A stretch of DNA of 9,447 bases from Candidatus Kerfeldbacteria bacterium (GCA_016234305.1 JACRFM010000053.1:1-9447), one strand, 5' to 3'. Shown: positions 1 to 6,495, counted from the stretch's first letter. Notes: generated from the letters alone by a model not told the origin. Program-made: numbers and translations.

Positions 1-70
1 CATACCAGATTGCTCCAATTACCATGGCCAGTACGGCGCATATTAAAACTGTCCAATAGTTTATCGTCAT
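1..70 (-). CDS. DUF1761-like small membrane protein, N-terminal fragment
   Basis: The gene starts at ATG 70-68 and is open to the left edge of the window, giving 23 complete codons plus the first base (G) of a codon. The peptide opens with MTINYWTVLICAVLAMVIGA and then IWY. It is one hydrophobic helix ending in IWY, with a probable glycine next. DUF1761 family proteins typically begin this way: a first helix that runs into a WYGP-type motif. They are small multi-pass membrane proteins of unknown function. The fragment is too short for certainty; the alternative is any small membrane protein with a similar first helix. There is no Shine-Dalgarno in front of the ATG. The NUDIX gene ends 59 bases upstream in the direction of transcription, and I see no convincing promoter in that gap. 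Confidence 0.55.
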   Translation of the reverse strand, partial: MTINYWTVLICAVLAMVIGAIWY

Positions 71-129
71 ATGTACGTTGGTTAATTATTAGATAATATG
101 ATTAAATTGTGATTAGTTGTTTAAAAGTT

Positions 130-576
130 TTATTTTAAAAAGCTATTATACAGTTCAAAAGCTTTTAAGCATTCGTTTTTTACATTAACGGGAATATGTT
201 CTTTATTTAAATCGTCTTTGGTAAACCATCCAAAATTTTTTAATTCATTATTTATTTTTAATTGTTCTGAATTTATGGCCCTGCAGACATAAAACAGTGA
301 ACAATGGTCGTGGTCGCCGACTGAATGAACATTTACATAAAAAGGCGTGGCCAGATTATATTTAACATTTGCTTCCTTTGGTAAATTACTAACGTTTAGG
401 ATTTCTACGTCAATTCCAACCTCTTCTTTAATCTCGCGAAGCAAGGCCTGGTCAGGAGTTTCGTTTTCGTCAATATGGCCTCCCACGGCCAGCCATAAAT
501 TGAGTTTTTTGTGATGAATCAGTAAAACCTTGTTTTCATGAATAATATACCCTGTAACGACTAAATCTATTTTCAT
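130..576 (-). CDS. NUDIX hydrolase (single domain)
   Basis: A 148-residue NUDIX hydrolase, probably cytoplasmic. These enzymes cleave nucleoside diphosphates linked to another moiety (NTPs, ADP-ribose, NADH and similar compounds), using Mg or Mn. The NUDIX box GX5EX7REUXEEXGU is complete at residues 33-55: G33, E39, R47-E48, E51-E52, G54. It is followed by the usual GWFT segment (residues 116-119) near the C-terminus. The substrate cannot be read from the sequence. I start it at ATG 576 because AAGGAG lies 8 bases upstream. An in-frame TTG at 597 would put that Shine-Dalgarno inside the gene and add seven unconserved residues. A 15-base palindrome lies just upstream. The gene looks more AT-rich than the central operon and is the only one here with a strong ribosome binding site, so it may have a different history. 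It is unrelated in architecture to the zinc-ribbon NUDIX gene at 1470-1991. Confidence 0.9.
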   Translation of the reverse strand: MKIDLVVTGYIIHENKVLLIHHKKLNLWLAVGGHIDENETPDQALLREIKEEVGIDVEILNVSNLPKEANVKYNLATPFYVNVHSVGDHDHCSLFYVCRAINSEQLKINNELKNFGWFTKDDLNKEHIPVNVKNECLKAFELYNSFLK

Positions 577-584
577 ATTGAGAG

Positions 585-590
585 CTCCTT
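585..590 (-). promoter_or_regulatory. Shine-Dalgarno AAGGAG of the NUDIX gene
   Basis: On the minus strand AAGGAG is followed by 8 bases and then ATG at 576, which is ideal spacing. It decides the start of the NUDIX gene. It is the only clear Shine-Dalgarno in front of any gene in the window. Confidence 0.8.
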
Positions 591-598
591 TTTTCAAC

Positions 599-636
599 TT
601 TATATAATGGTCAGTGACTGTAAACTAGTCTAGTTT
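599..636 (-). promoter_or_regulatory. putative promoter and palindromic operator of the NUDIX gene
   Basis: A perfect odd palindrome, AAACTAG-T-CTAGTTT, lies at 622-636. On the minus strand a -10-like TATAAA (599-604) lies 17 bases downstream of the palindrome's last hexamer (TAGTTT, a poor -35). If this promoter is real, a protein bound to the palindrome would cover the -35 region, as repressors or activators often do. The palindrome itself is plain; the promoter and the regulatory role are inference. Confidence 0.35.
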
Positions 637-664
637 GAATTGAGGGCAAAAAATAACTGAAGGA

Positions 665-940
665 TTATTTTTTGTTGATTTTATTGTATAAAGCGATAAC
701 TCCACAAGAAATTAAATACCAAAACACTATATCAGCCATAAAATTCAGAATTAAAAATGGCGGAGTATTTACAAACGTTTTAAATCCGGCAGCGCCATAA
801 ATCTTTATCGGCCAAAAATGTAATGGCCAGCCGCCATATCCTTCGGTTATGTCTTTATAAAATAATGTTGAGATAATTATCAGTATCAGAAATAAGATAA
901 TTTTTCCAACTGTTGGATTAAAGAATTTTTTCCAGTTCAT
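665..940 (-). CDS. small two-helix membrane protein, unknown function
   Basis: A 91-residue protein with two predicted membrane helices, about residues 13-27 and 63-85. Between them is an aromatic extracytoplasmic loop (GYGGWPLHFWPIKIYG). It begins MNWKKFFNPT and ends with a lysine-rich tail. The pattern of an MNWK start, a GWPL-type loop and a second helix with FWYLISC before a final YNKIKK-like tail is one I associate with a small-protein family seen in CPR bacteria and archaea, with no known function. The start is ATG 940. There is no Shine-Dalgarno; the sequence just upstream (TATTATAGAATATACCT on the minus strand) is AT-rich and could hold a -10 element. The downstream NUDIX gene starts 88 bases later and has its own signals, so the two are probably not co-translated. 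Confidence 0.75.
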   Translation of the reverse strand: MNWKKFFNPTVGKIILFLILIIISTLFYKDITEGYGGWPLHFWPIKIYGAAGFKTFVNTPPFLILNFMADIVFWYLISCGVIALYNKINKK

Positions 941-996
941 AGGTATATTCTATAATAAACGCCGAATTAAGCAATGGCCAGTTTTTGTAAGCTAAA

Positions 997-1028
997 GATT
1001 GCCGCGTCGCTTCGCTCCTCGCAATGAC
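997..1028. repeat. widespread REP-like palindromic repeat (GATTGC…GCAATGAC type)
   Basis: The element reads GATTGCCGCG, TCGCTTCGCT, CCTCGCAATGAC on the plus strand. Its ends, ATTGC (998-1002) and GCAAT (1021-1025), form an outer stem, and the centre has the self-complementary core GCTTCGC/GCGAAGC. I recognise this as a short intergenic repeat type that occurs in many unrelated bacteria (for example Rickettsiales-like and CPR genomes), usually in many copies. Only one copy is in this window, in the 111-base gap between DUF3147 and the two-helix membrane gene. No transposase is nearby, so any mobility would be in trans. Confidence 0.7.
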
Positions 1029-1051
1029 GATTAGTGAGCCTTGAAAAAATC

Positions 1052-1399
1052 TTAAATTTTAATGCCGAATTTTGCAAGTACAAAAATATATAGGCTGTAG
1101 GCAATAAACATTGTAATGGCAGAGATAATCATTGCCGCGGTGAATTTAAGGCCGTTTTTAAGGAGTAACGGTAAAACCAAAAAGAAGATTAATGAGGGAA
1201 GTACTGCCCAAAAGATGTTTGTTGATAAATCAACAATTTTTTGCACATCCTTAGTCTCGCTGTAGAGCCAGACCATAGCTAATATAGATAAAAGAGGCAG
1301 TGAAGCCAGGATTGCCGCTAGGGGTGTGAATTTTTTCCCAAGTTCTGCTACTCCAGTAATGATTAGTGCCGAGGCGATAATTTTTATAACATATTGCAT
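1052..1399 (-). CDS. DUF3147 family membrane protein
   Basis: A 115-residue protein with four predicted membrane helices, near residues 3-19, 27-45, 62-80 and 86-108. The layout and wording match DUF3147: a first helix with an isoleucine/alanine-rich ISAL-type start, then a KK pair, then LAAILASLPLLSILAMVWLY, a charged ETKD turn, and FWAVLPSLIFFLVLPLLL. The length also matches the family. The function of DUF3147 is not known. The start ATG 1399 follows an A-rich stretch without a Shine-Dalgarno. The gene lies 70 bases downstream of the zinc-ribbon NUDIX gene on the same strand. It could be read through from that operon or have its own promoter; TTGACC (rc 1448-1453) has no well-placed -10. 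Confidence 0.88.
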   Translation of the reverse strand: MQYVIKIIASALIITGVAELGKKFTPLAAILASLPLLSILAMVWLYSETKDVQKIVDLSTNIFWAVLPSLIFFLVLPLLLKNGLKFTAAMIISAITMFIAYSLYIFVLAKFGIKI

Positions 1400-1469
1400 A
1401 TTTTATTTTTTTTAAAAAGAGTTAGAACTGATTATGTGTAGTTATAAAGGTCAAGGTATTTGGTTAGTA

Positions 1470-1991
1470 TTATTCAGGCTTAGTAGTTAATTGTTTTTTT
1501 AACCACAAGTCTATAATTTCCCGGCTGTTTTTAAAAGCCAGGTTTTTGGGCAGGTCGCTGGCGGTAAACCAACGGAGTTCATCAACATCATCAGCCGGTT
1601 TAGGCTCGCCCGCTGTAATTTTAGCTAAATAACAAATATTCAAGGTAGGATCGCCGCCCGGCCCGTATTCATCCATAAAAATTCCGAGTAAATCAACTAG
1701 TTCAATCTCCAAGCCGGTTTCCTCTTTAATTTCCCGCCGCGCACCTGCTGCCGGACTTTCGCCCAGTTCTAAAAAGCCGCCGAGAATATCCCAATAATTT
1801 TTATAAGGTTCAATACTGCGTTTTCCCAGCAGGACCTTGTCGCCCTTGACTATTAGAGCGCTGGCGGTTGGCTTGGAATTTTGGTAAAAAATAAAACCGC
1901 AAGCCGCACATTTTAAGCGCGGAACTTTATTTACACCCAAAATAACTTTTTGCAAACCCTGGCCGCATTTTGGACAATAATTGTATTTCAT
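1470..1991 (-). CDS. NUDIX hydrolase with N-terminal zinc ribbon
   Basis: A 173-residue protein with two domains. Residues 1-35 form a zinc ribbon with ligands C6-x2-C9 and C28-x2-C31. Residues 42-165 are a NUDIX fold whose box is complete at 72-94: G72, E78, R86-E87, E90-E91, G93. The layout resembles the zinc-ribbon NUDIX hydrolases related to NADH pyrophosphatase NudC and YjhB-type proteins. However, I do not see the SQPWPFPxS motif that marks true NADH/NAD-RNA pyrophosphatases, so the substrate is open. It is the last gene of the four-gene operon, starting 4 bases after the glycosyltransferase stop without a Shine-Dalgarno, so translation is probably coupled or relies on other start signals. 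A role in nucleotide-sugar turnover beside the glycosyltransferase is possible but only an inference from position. Confidence 0.92.
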   Translation of the reverse strand: MKYNYCPKCGQGLQKVILGVNKVPRLKCAACGFIFYQNSKPTASALIVKGDKVLLGKRSIEPYKNYWDILGGFLELGESPAAGARREIKEETGLEIELVDLLGIFMDEYGPGGDPTLNICYLAKITAGEPKPADDVDELRWFTASDLPKNLAFKNSREIIDLWLKKQLTTKPE

Positions 1992-1995
1992 ATTA

Positions 1996-3507
1996 TTAAA
2001 CTTTAGCAGCTTGTTTTTTTTCCGTTACCCAAAAGCCTAAGTATTTACCGAGCATTAAGCGGGTTTGAGCGTCGGTCGCCGGAATAGCGCCAAACAAAAC
2101 CATGGTTATGGGGAACAAAAACCACTGCGCTATCATAGGTATGTATTTTATCCAGGAAGCGTTTTTGGGTTTAGGCGGCAGCAGGCTGGTAGATAGGGCT
2201 GAACTGAAAATCAGGCCGATCATAGCCATCGTCATGAGCCATTGCAGAGCTACCGGGGCGTTATGGGCCAGTAGATTGGATTTTACCGTCTCATCAGCTA
2301 CGAGTAGCGGCAGGCGGCCTAAAATGAAGATTATCAACGGCGCGGTGGCCCAAGAATAAACCCCTTCCAATTGGTTCCAAATGTAACGCAGTTTGCGGTT
2401 AAAAGGAATGGTTCGTGAACGCCAGAAATGCCAAGCCATGTAAGGAAAGTTTTCCACGCCATAAGCCCAGCGGCGCTGTTGTTTATATTGGTTAACCACG
2501 CTGCGCCAGAACGAGCCGGCGTAAACCGTGTCCATAGAAATGGGAATATAGAGGGGCGTGACCCGGTAGTTGCCGTTGTAGCGAATAAAACATTGTAAAA
2601 AAATCCGCGAGTCTTCGGTAACAATATCATTTTGCCAAAAACCCACATCCACCAAAGCCTTAAACGGCATGGAATGCGAGGAAAAAGTAAATAGCCGTTC
2701 GGGCCGGGCCAAGTCGGTCAGCAGCCAAAAAGTGGTGGAGTTAGCCACCACGCGGTTAATGGCTGGCGATTCCCAAATATTATTGTTATAAATGGCAATC
2801 GGTTGGTAGCTGGAATGCAAATTATCCGGCGTAGTCAAATAAATGTAAGTCAGGTAGGCAAAATAATTTTGGTGGGCGCAGGAATCAACATCAAAAGTTG
2901 AGACAATGATATTTTCATAAGGAATGCCCAGTTTATCAACCAGCTCCTTAGCGCGGTGGCCGGCCCAGTGGATATTGGCGCCCTTACCGGCAATCTCGCC
3001 AATAATATTTCCCGGATGCAAAGTAATTAAAAAATGGCCGAATTTATGGCCGAAAGTTTGTTTGATTTTAGCGGAGATATTGGTAAAATTTTCCTGGTCC
3101 CTTTCCTCCCCCGCCAGCACCACGATAAATTTATCCAAGGGGTATTTGACTTTAGTTAACGATTCAAGTGATTTATGTATAACTTCGTAAGGTTCGCGAA
3201 AAGTCGGCAAAAAAATCAAATGATAGATTTTGTCAGCCCGGGGCAGTGTCGGTAAAACGAGCGACCAGTCGGTTTGCATGGTGCGCCGGTATTTTTTCCA
3301 GGATGATAACAAGTGAATAATTAGATACAGTACCCGCAGCAGCCAATAGAGGTCAAACAAAATAATTACATAAATGGCCCAGAGCGGCCGGACAAAGGAT
3401 AATACAATCGTGCCTATAAGAGTCAGCCAAACTAAAACACCCGGAATTAATTCCAGGTAACGGTAAACCTTTTTTTTGTCTAAATTATCAAGCCAGCCTC
3501 GCAGCAT
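1996..3507 (-). CDS. membrane-bound family 2 glycosyltransferase
   Basis: A 503-residue integral membrane glycosyltransferase of the GT2 (GT-A fold) type. Two helices come first (about 22-40 and 43-66). The catalytic domain follows (about 95-350), and then three helices (about 385-405, 420-442, 456-477). Visible motifs are GKGAN at 174-178, the metal-binding DVD at 206-208, TED at 297-299 (catalytic base D299) and QQRRW at 343-347 (the QxxRW motif). This D/DxD/TED/QxxRW set is typical of processive cellulose-synthase-like or hyaluronan-synthase-like enzymes, which join sugars from nucleotide-sugar donors and pass the product through the membrane. Sugar and product cannot be read from the sequence. 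No PilZ domain is present, so c-di-GMP control of the BcsA type is not indicated. It starts 20 bases after the cysteine membrane gene, without a Shine-Dalgarno, and is the third gene of the operon. Confidence 0.92.
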   Translation of the reverse strand: MLRGWLDNLDKKKVYRYLELIPGVLVWLTLIGTIVLSFVRPLWAIYVIILFDLYWLLRVLYLIIHLLSSWKKYRRTMQTDWSLVLPTLPRADKIYHLIFLPTFREPYEVIHKSLESLTKVKYPLDKFIVVLAGEERDQENFTNISAKIKQTFGHKFGHFLITLHPGNIIGEIAGKGANIHWAGHRAKELVDKLGIPYENIIVSTFDVDSCAHQNYFAYLTYIYLTTPDNLHSSYQPIAIYNNNIWESPAINRVVANSTTFWLLTDLARPERLFTFSSHSMPFKALVDVGFWQNDIVTEDSRIFLQCFIRYNGNYRVTPLYIPISMDTVYAGSFWRSVVNQYKQQRRWAYGVENFPYMAWHFWRSRTIPFNRKLRYIWNQLEGVYSWATAPLIIFILGRLPLLVADETVKSNLLAHNAPVALQWLMTMAMIGLIFSSALSTSLLPPKPKNASWIKYIPMIAQWFLFPITMVLFGAIPATDAQTRLMLGKYLGFWVTEKKQAAKV

Positions 3508-3527
3508 AAAATAAATTTCAGCCGGGT

Positions 3528-3965
3528 TTAGGTAGATTCAGTTTTATAAAAACAAGTCAAAATGGCTACTGCCAGAAAAACAAAGAATCCCCAGACGCAG
3601 GCCGGTACGGTGGCGAGCGAAAAAGTTTCCCAAAAATAACCGCCTCTAGCCATTAGCGGCAGGCCGATTTCACGCCAACCAACCCAGCCGGCAAAAATTA
3701 CTCCGCCCCAGGCCAATAAGCGCAATAGATGAGTCGCCCAAGAACTAATAAATCGCCGGCTGATTATTAAACCGGAAATTATAAATAATAAGGCAAATAA
3801 AGTTAGACCGTAAGGACAGGGCGATAAGCCCCAGATTTTAAAACCCACGCAGGAAAAAATTCCCGGCTGACTGGCTGGCGCAATATATTGGCGTAAAGTC
3901 ACAGTCAAGGCGAATAATGTTCCCAGCAAAGACAAGTAAAAAATCGGCTTGATAAACTTAGGCAT
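3528..3965 (-). CDS. four-helix membrane protein with paired cysteine motifs, unknown function
   Basis: A 145-residue protein with four predicted helices (about 5-25, 52-69, 82-98, 119-139). Positive charges (ISRR, HLLR) place the 70-82 loop inside. Cysteines are C39, C50, C123 and C138. By this topology C39, C50 and C123 sit at the outer face. Two segments look alike: SPCPYGLTLFALLF at 48-61 and VPACVWGFFVFLAV at 120-133, both with C-x-(Y/W)-G entering a helix, which suggests an internal duplication. Four helices with outer cysteines recall the DsbB/VKOR thiol oxidoreductases, but there is no CxxC and I do not claim membership. It lies 8 bases downstream of the cyclophilin lipoprotein and 20 bases upstream of the glycosyltransferase, so the three are surely co-transcribed. 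No Shine-Dalgarno is present. Confidence 0.8.
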   Translation of the reverse strand: MPKFIKPIFYLSLLGTLFALTVTLRQYIAPASQPGIFSCVGFKIWGLSPCPYGLTLFALLFIISGLIISRRFISSWATHLLRLLAWGGVIFAGWVGWREIGLPLMARGGYFWETFSLATVPACVWGFFVFLAVAILTCFYKTEST

Positions 3966-3973
3966 AAAATTAG

Positions 3974-4669
3974 TTATTTAAGTTCCATGGAGTTGATGAT
4001 GATATCTTGCAAAGGGTGGTCGTCGTTGTTGGTTTTGGCAGCGGCGATTTTATCGAGAACATCTAAACCGGAAGTAATTTCGCCAAAGTTAGTGTGTTTG
4101 CCATCCAGCCAGGGTGTGGCTTCAGCCGTAACTATAAAGAATTGACTGCCATTGGTATTAGGTCCGGCGTTAGCCATCGCCACCGAGCCCCGGACTAATT
4201 TGTGATTATTGATTTCATCATCAAATTGATAACCCGGTCCGCCTTGGCCGTCGTTAGACCAGTCATTGTCTTTGGAATTAGGGTCGCCGGTTTGGGCCAT
4301 AAAGTCTTTAATCACGCGGTGAAATTTAATTCCATCGTAGAAACCGTTTTTGGCCAGTTTGATAAAATTGGCCACAGTCCGGGGCGATTCAGGGTAAAAT
4401 TTAAAAGTAATATCACCTAGATTGGTTTTAAGTGTGGCTTGATTGAACGCCAGGGCGGCGGTTTCGTTGTTGGGCATAGAGTCGTTGCTGTTAGCGGAAG
4501 ATTCAGCCGGATTAGCGGCTGATGGTTTTTGATTAGGTGAATATTGTGAAGCTTTTTTATACTCATCAAAGGTCGGTTGAACTGAAGGCGAACGGAAGAT
4601 GCAGCCGTTTAGGATTAGACTGAGAAATATTAGTGCGATTATGATTGAATATTTATTAACCGTGCGCAT
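3974..4669 (-). CDS. cyclophilin-type peptidyl-prolyl isomerase, lipoprotein
   Basis: A 231-residue exported prolyl isomerase, which speeds cis-trans isomerisation of Xaa-Pro bonds during folding. The N-terminus has a short basic start, a hydrophobic run and a lipobox LNGC with the lipid-bearing cysteine at C22, so the protein should be anchored outside the cytoplasmic membrane. Residues 23-75 are a polar, low-complexity linker rich in S, N, P and A. The cyclophilin domain fills 76-231. Active-site residues are all present: FHR at 115-117, F122, M123, Q125, the Q175-F176-F177 group, W186 and H191. A tryptophan at the W186 position is the human CypA-like state; many bacterial cyclophilins have phenylalanine there. 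It is the first gene of the four-gene operon. The ATG has no Shine-Dalgarno; a TATTAT 11 bases upstream is a weak -10 candidate. Confidence 0.95.
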   Translation of the reverse strand: MRTVNKYSIIIALIFLSLILNGCIFRSPSVQPTFDEYKKASQYSPNQKPSAANPAESSANSNDSMPNNETAALAFNQATLKTNLGDITFKFYPESPRTVANFIKLAKNGFYDGIKFHRVIKDFMAQTGDPNSKDNDWSNDGQGGPGYQFDDEINNHKLVRGSVAMANAGPNTNGSQFFIVTAEATPWLDGKHTNFGEITSGLDVLDKIAAAKTNNDDHPLQDIIINSMELK

Positions 4670-4680
4670 AGTTGAACTAA

Positions 4681-4774
4681 ATAATATCTAATTACTAATG
4701 TCTAATTCCTAATTAAATTCTAATATCCAAATCCCAATTTAGAAATTAGGAATTAGAATTTAGAAATTCTAATA
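4681..4774. repeat. AT-rich intergenic cluster of inverted repeats
   Basis: The gap between the cyclophilin and the 534-residue gene is built from variations of CTAATT and AATTAG. A perfect 13-base inverted repeat pairs CTAATTCCTAATT (4702-4714) with AATTAGGAATTAG (4744-4756) across a 29-base loop. Next to it, ATTAGAATTT (4752-4761) and AAATTCTAAT (4764-4773) form a second perfect repeat that includes the TAG stop of the 534-residue gene (4769-4771). Neither stem is followed by a run of U, so these are not typical intrinsic terminators. Similar TTAGAAATTAGG-type stretches are something I recall from intergenic regions of CPR genomes. Confidence 0.6.
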
Positions 4775-6373
4775 GATCTCCTCTTTTTTATCTTTAAGAA
4801 ATTGAAACCAATCTTCCAGCACTTTTAAAAAACTTTTAAAAGGAATTTCAAATAGAAAATCCAGCATAAAAACAAAAATGTTGACTTTGTCAAAAGTCGT
4901 GGACAGCCATTTACCGAAGGCCACTACCGGTAAAGAGAAAAAGTCCAGCAAAAAAGCCACAATAGTTTCTTTGTCCGCCGCCACTTTGAGCTGGCGGGCT
5001 TGCTGGCGCAGGGAAATGCCGAAAAAACTCACCAAACTGATAAAGAAAAAGAAAATAGCGGCGGAAATAATATTAAAATGTAAGCGCCACAGGAAATAGC
5101 CGACTCCGCCAAAAGAAGCGGTTATGGTGATAATATATAAAAAGCCGTAAGCTAATTTTTTAACTAAACCGGCTTTAATGGGTTTGAGTGTTTGTAGGCG
5201 GTAGAAGTCACCCGCGTCGCCCTGAACCAATTCTTTAACCCCAAGCACTACTCTGTTTTCATTGTCACGACTAGGGGATTTAATTAAAACCGTAATTAAG
5301 GCCATAAGCACCGGCGGCACCATTAAATTAATAATAACCGAGGTGTAATTTATAGCTTCTAAAACTATACGTTCATAAGGTATTTCCAGGAGCAGCGCTA
5401 AAATCATTTTGGTCAGGAAAATATAGATAATAGCGTGAAAACCTTTACGGCGCAGCCGTTTACGCGAATTTTTCCATAATTTCTGATAAGTGGCCCGCGC
5501 TTCATGTTCTAACCTGGCGGAATTGGTTAAAACTTCACGCCAGCTGCCTGAATTAGAACGAATAATATCTTGCAAGATAACTATTGGCACTAGCAGGCGT
5601 TTGACCTTGGGTATTAAGCGTTTGCCCAGTTTATTATTAAGCAGCTTGTTAAAATTAAGCAGGATCTCGTCCAGGTTGTTAGCCAGATTAGCGGCGGCCA
5701 GGTCGGGCGCTGAATTAAACCAGTCGGGATGATAATGCACTAATAAATAATAACTGCTGATATCATTATCAGCTCGTTCCAAAGTGCGTTGGATATTTAA
5801 AATTAACAATACGTCTGCGGGTTCATTAGCGGCTTCGTCCGGCGGCAGCTGTAAAATATCTTTTAAGGCTGCGTAAGCATAGCTGGTGTAGGCGTTGCGT
5901 TCGGCCGGAGAAACGAGCTGATGGTCGCATTCCACTGCCGCGAGCCCCAGTATTTGTTCGCGCCAGTTCGGTACGGTAGATTTATGACGCGCTAAATTGG
6001 TAAAGAGTAGATAGTATTTGGTCAGGATAGCGGTTAGGGCCGCTACTTTACTTTCAGGAATTTGGTCGTTAGGCAAATAGCGCGACAAAATAAGTTCGCG
6101 AATTAGAGCTTGAGCGGCGGCGGGGGTGTTATGACTAAACTGGGGCAGTAGAAACTTGCGTTTAAGGAAACGTTTGATGGCATTTTTGCGTAACAGAAAT
6201 TCGTCTTTGTAATCAACAAAGTTACGCAGTTTTTCATAAGCAAAAGCCGGCAAACTGGTAAGTTCGGAAATATGAATTTTAGTTGTTTCAGCTGGATAAA
6301 CGTTTGACTTATTCGCCTCTTCCAGTTCTCTCATTAACCTGGCGGTCTCGCTCGTGAGATTTGGTTGGGACAT
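4769..6373 (-). CDS. conserved membrane protein of unknown function (CPR-type)
   Basis: A 534-residue protein that I cannot assign to a function. The first 310 residues are soluble-looking, helical and rich in L, N, K and R, ending in a strongly basic KNSRKRLRRK segment (301-310). Four predicted membrane helices follow, near 312-330, 343-364, 405-428 and 432-454, with a charged loop at 365-404. The last 60 residues alternate hydrophobic and aromatic stretches and end in KDKKEEIY. The C-terminal pattern (GKWLS, then NIFVFMLDFLFEIPFK, then an EDW…KKEE tail) resembles a conserved hypothetical family I associate with CPR bacteria. The size and single-gene setting fit. The start is ATG 6373, without a Shine-Dalgarno. 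TATAAG (rc of 6388-6393) 14 bases upstream is a possible -10 with no good -35. The stop lies inside the AT-rich inverted repeat cluster. Confidence 0.8.
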   Translation of the reverse strand: MSQPNLTSETARLMRELEEANKSNVYPAETTKIHISELTSLPAFAYEKLRNFVDYKDEFLLRKNAIKRFLKRKFLLPQFSHNTPAAAQALIRELILSRYLPNDQIPESKVAALTAILTKYYLLFTNLARHKSTVPNWREQILGLAAVECDHQLVSPAERNAYTSYAYAALKDILQLPPDEAANEPADVLLILNIQRTLERADNDISSYYLLVHYHPDWFNSAPDLAAANLANNLDEILLNFNKLLNNKLGKRLIPKVKRLLVPIVILQDIIRSNSGSWREVLTNSARLEHEARATYQKLWKNSRKRLRRKGFHAIIYIFLTKMILALLLEIPYERIVLEAINYTSVIINLMVPPVLMALITVLIKSPSRDNENRVVLGVKELVQGDAGDFYRLQTLKPIKAGLVKKLAYGFLYIITITASFGGVGYFLWRLHFNIISAAIFFFFISLVSFFGISLRQQARQLKVAADKETIVAFLLDFFSLPVVAFGKWLSTTFDKVNIFVFMLDFLFEIPFKSFLKVLEDWFQFLKDKKEEIY

Positions 6374-6448
6374 ATTTTACAATATGACTTATAGTCCGGG
6401 GCAATAATTTAAGACTGGTACAGCATAACATTTTTGACTATTTTTAGC

Positions 6449-6492
6449 AAGGTCTAACCCTGTTCCAACTGGTTTAGTATACCCTTTACCTT
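6449..6492 (-). other. imperfect nested inverted repeat after the transglycosylase gene
   Basis: Just after the transglycosylase stop, minus-strand CTAAACC and GGGTTAG (plus-strand 6471-6477 and 6454-6460) can pair with one mismatch around a 10-base loop. AAGGT and ACCTT can close an outer stem (6488-6492 and 6449-6453), with a one-sided 10-base bulge. No U-run follows directly. It may be a weak 3'-end structure or chance. Confidence 0.25.
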
Positions 6493-6495
6493 AGT

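Noticed and set aside
577..597. Upstream TTG start for the NUDIX gene, adding seven residues
   Set aside because: It would place the strong AAGGAG inside the coding region, the added residues are not conserved-looking, and ATG 576 has ideal spacing to that site.
1448..1453. TTGACC as -35 of a promoter for the DUF3147 gene
   Set aside because: No -10 hexamer lies 15-19 bases downstream; the nearest candidates are at wrong distances.
2102..2359. Plus-strand open frame inside the glycosyltransferase gene
   Set aside because: It lies antisense to a gene with complete catalytic motifs, and its translation has no recognisable domain. The same holds for the other antisense frames at 2924-3190, 4202-4420, 4878-5099, 5490-5732 and 8228-8479.
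3528..3965. Assignment as DsbB or VKOR
   Set aside because: Helix number and outer cysteines fit loosely, but there is no CxxC and the other family residues are not visible.
4681..4774. CRISPR-like or direct repeat array
   Set aside because: The units are short, AT-rich and inverted, with no constant spacer length or unique spacers.
6449..6492. Intrinsic terminator for the transglycosylase gene
   Set aside because: The stem has a mismatch and a bulge and is not followed by a U-run; kept only as a low-confidence structure.
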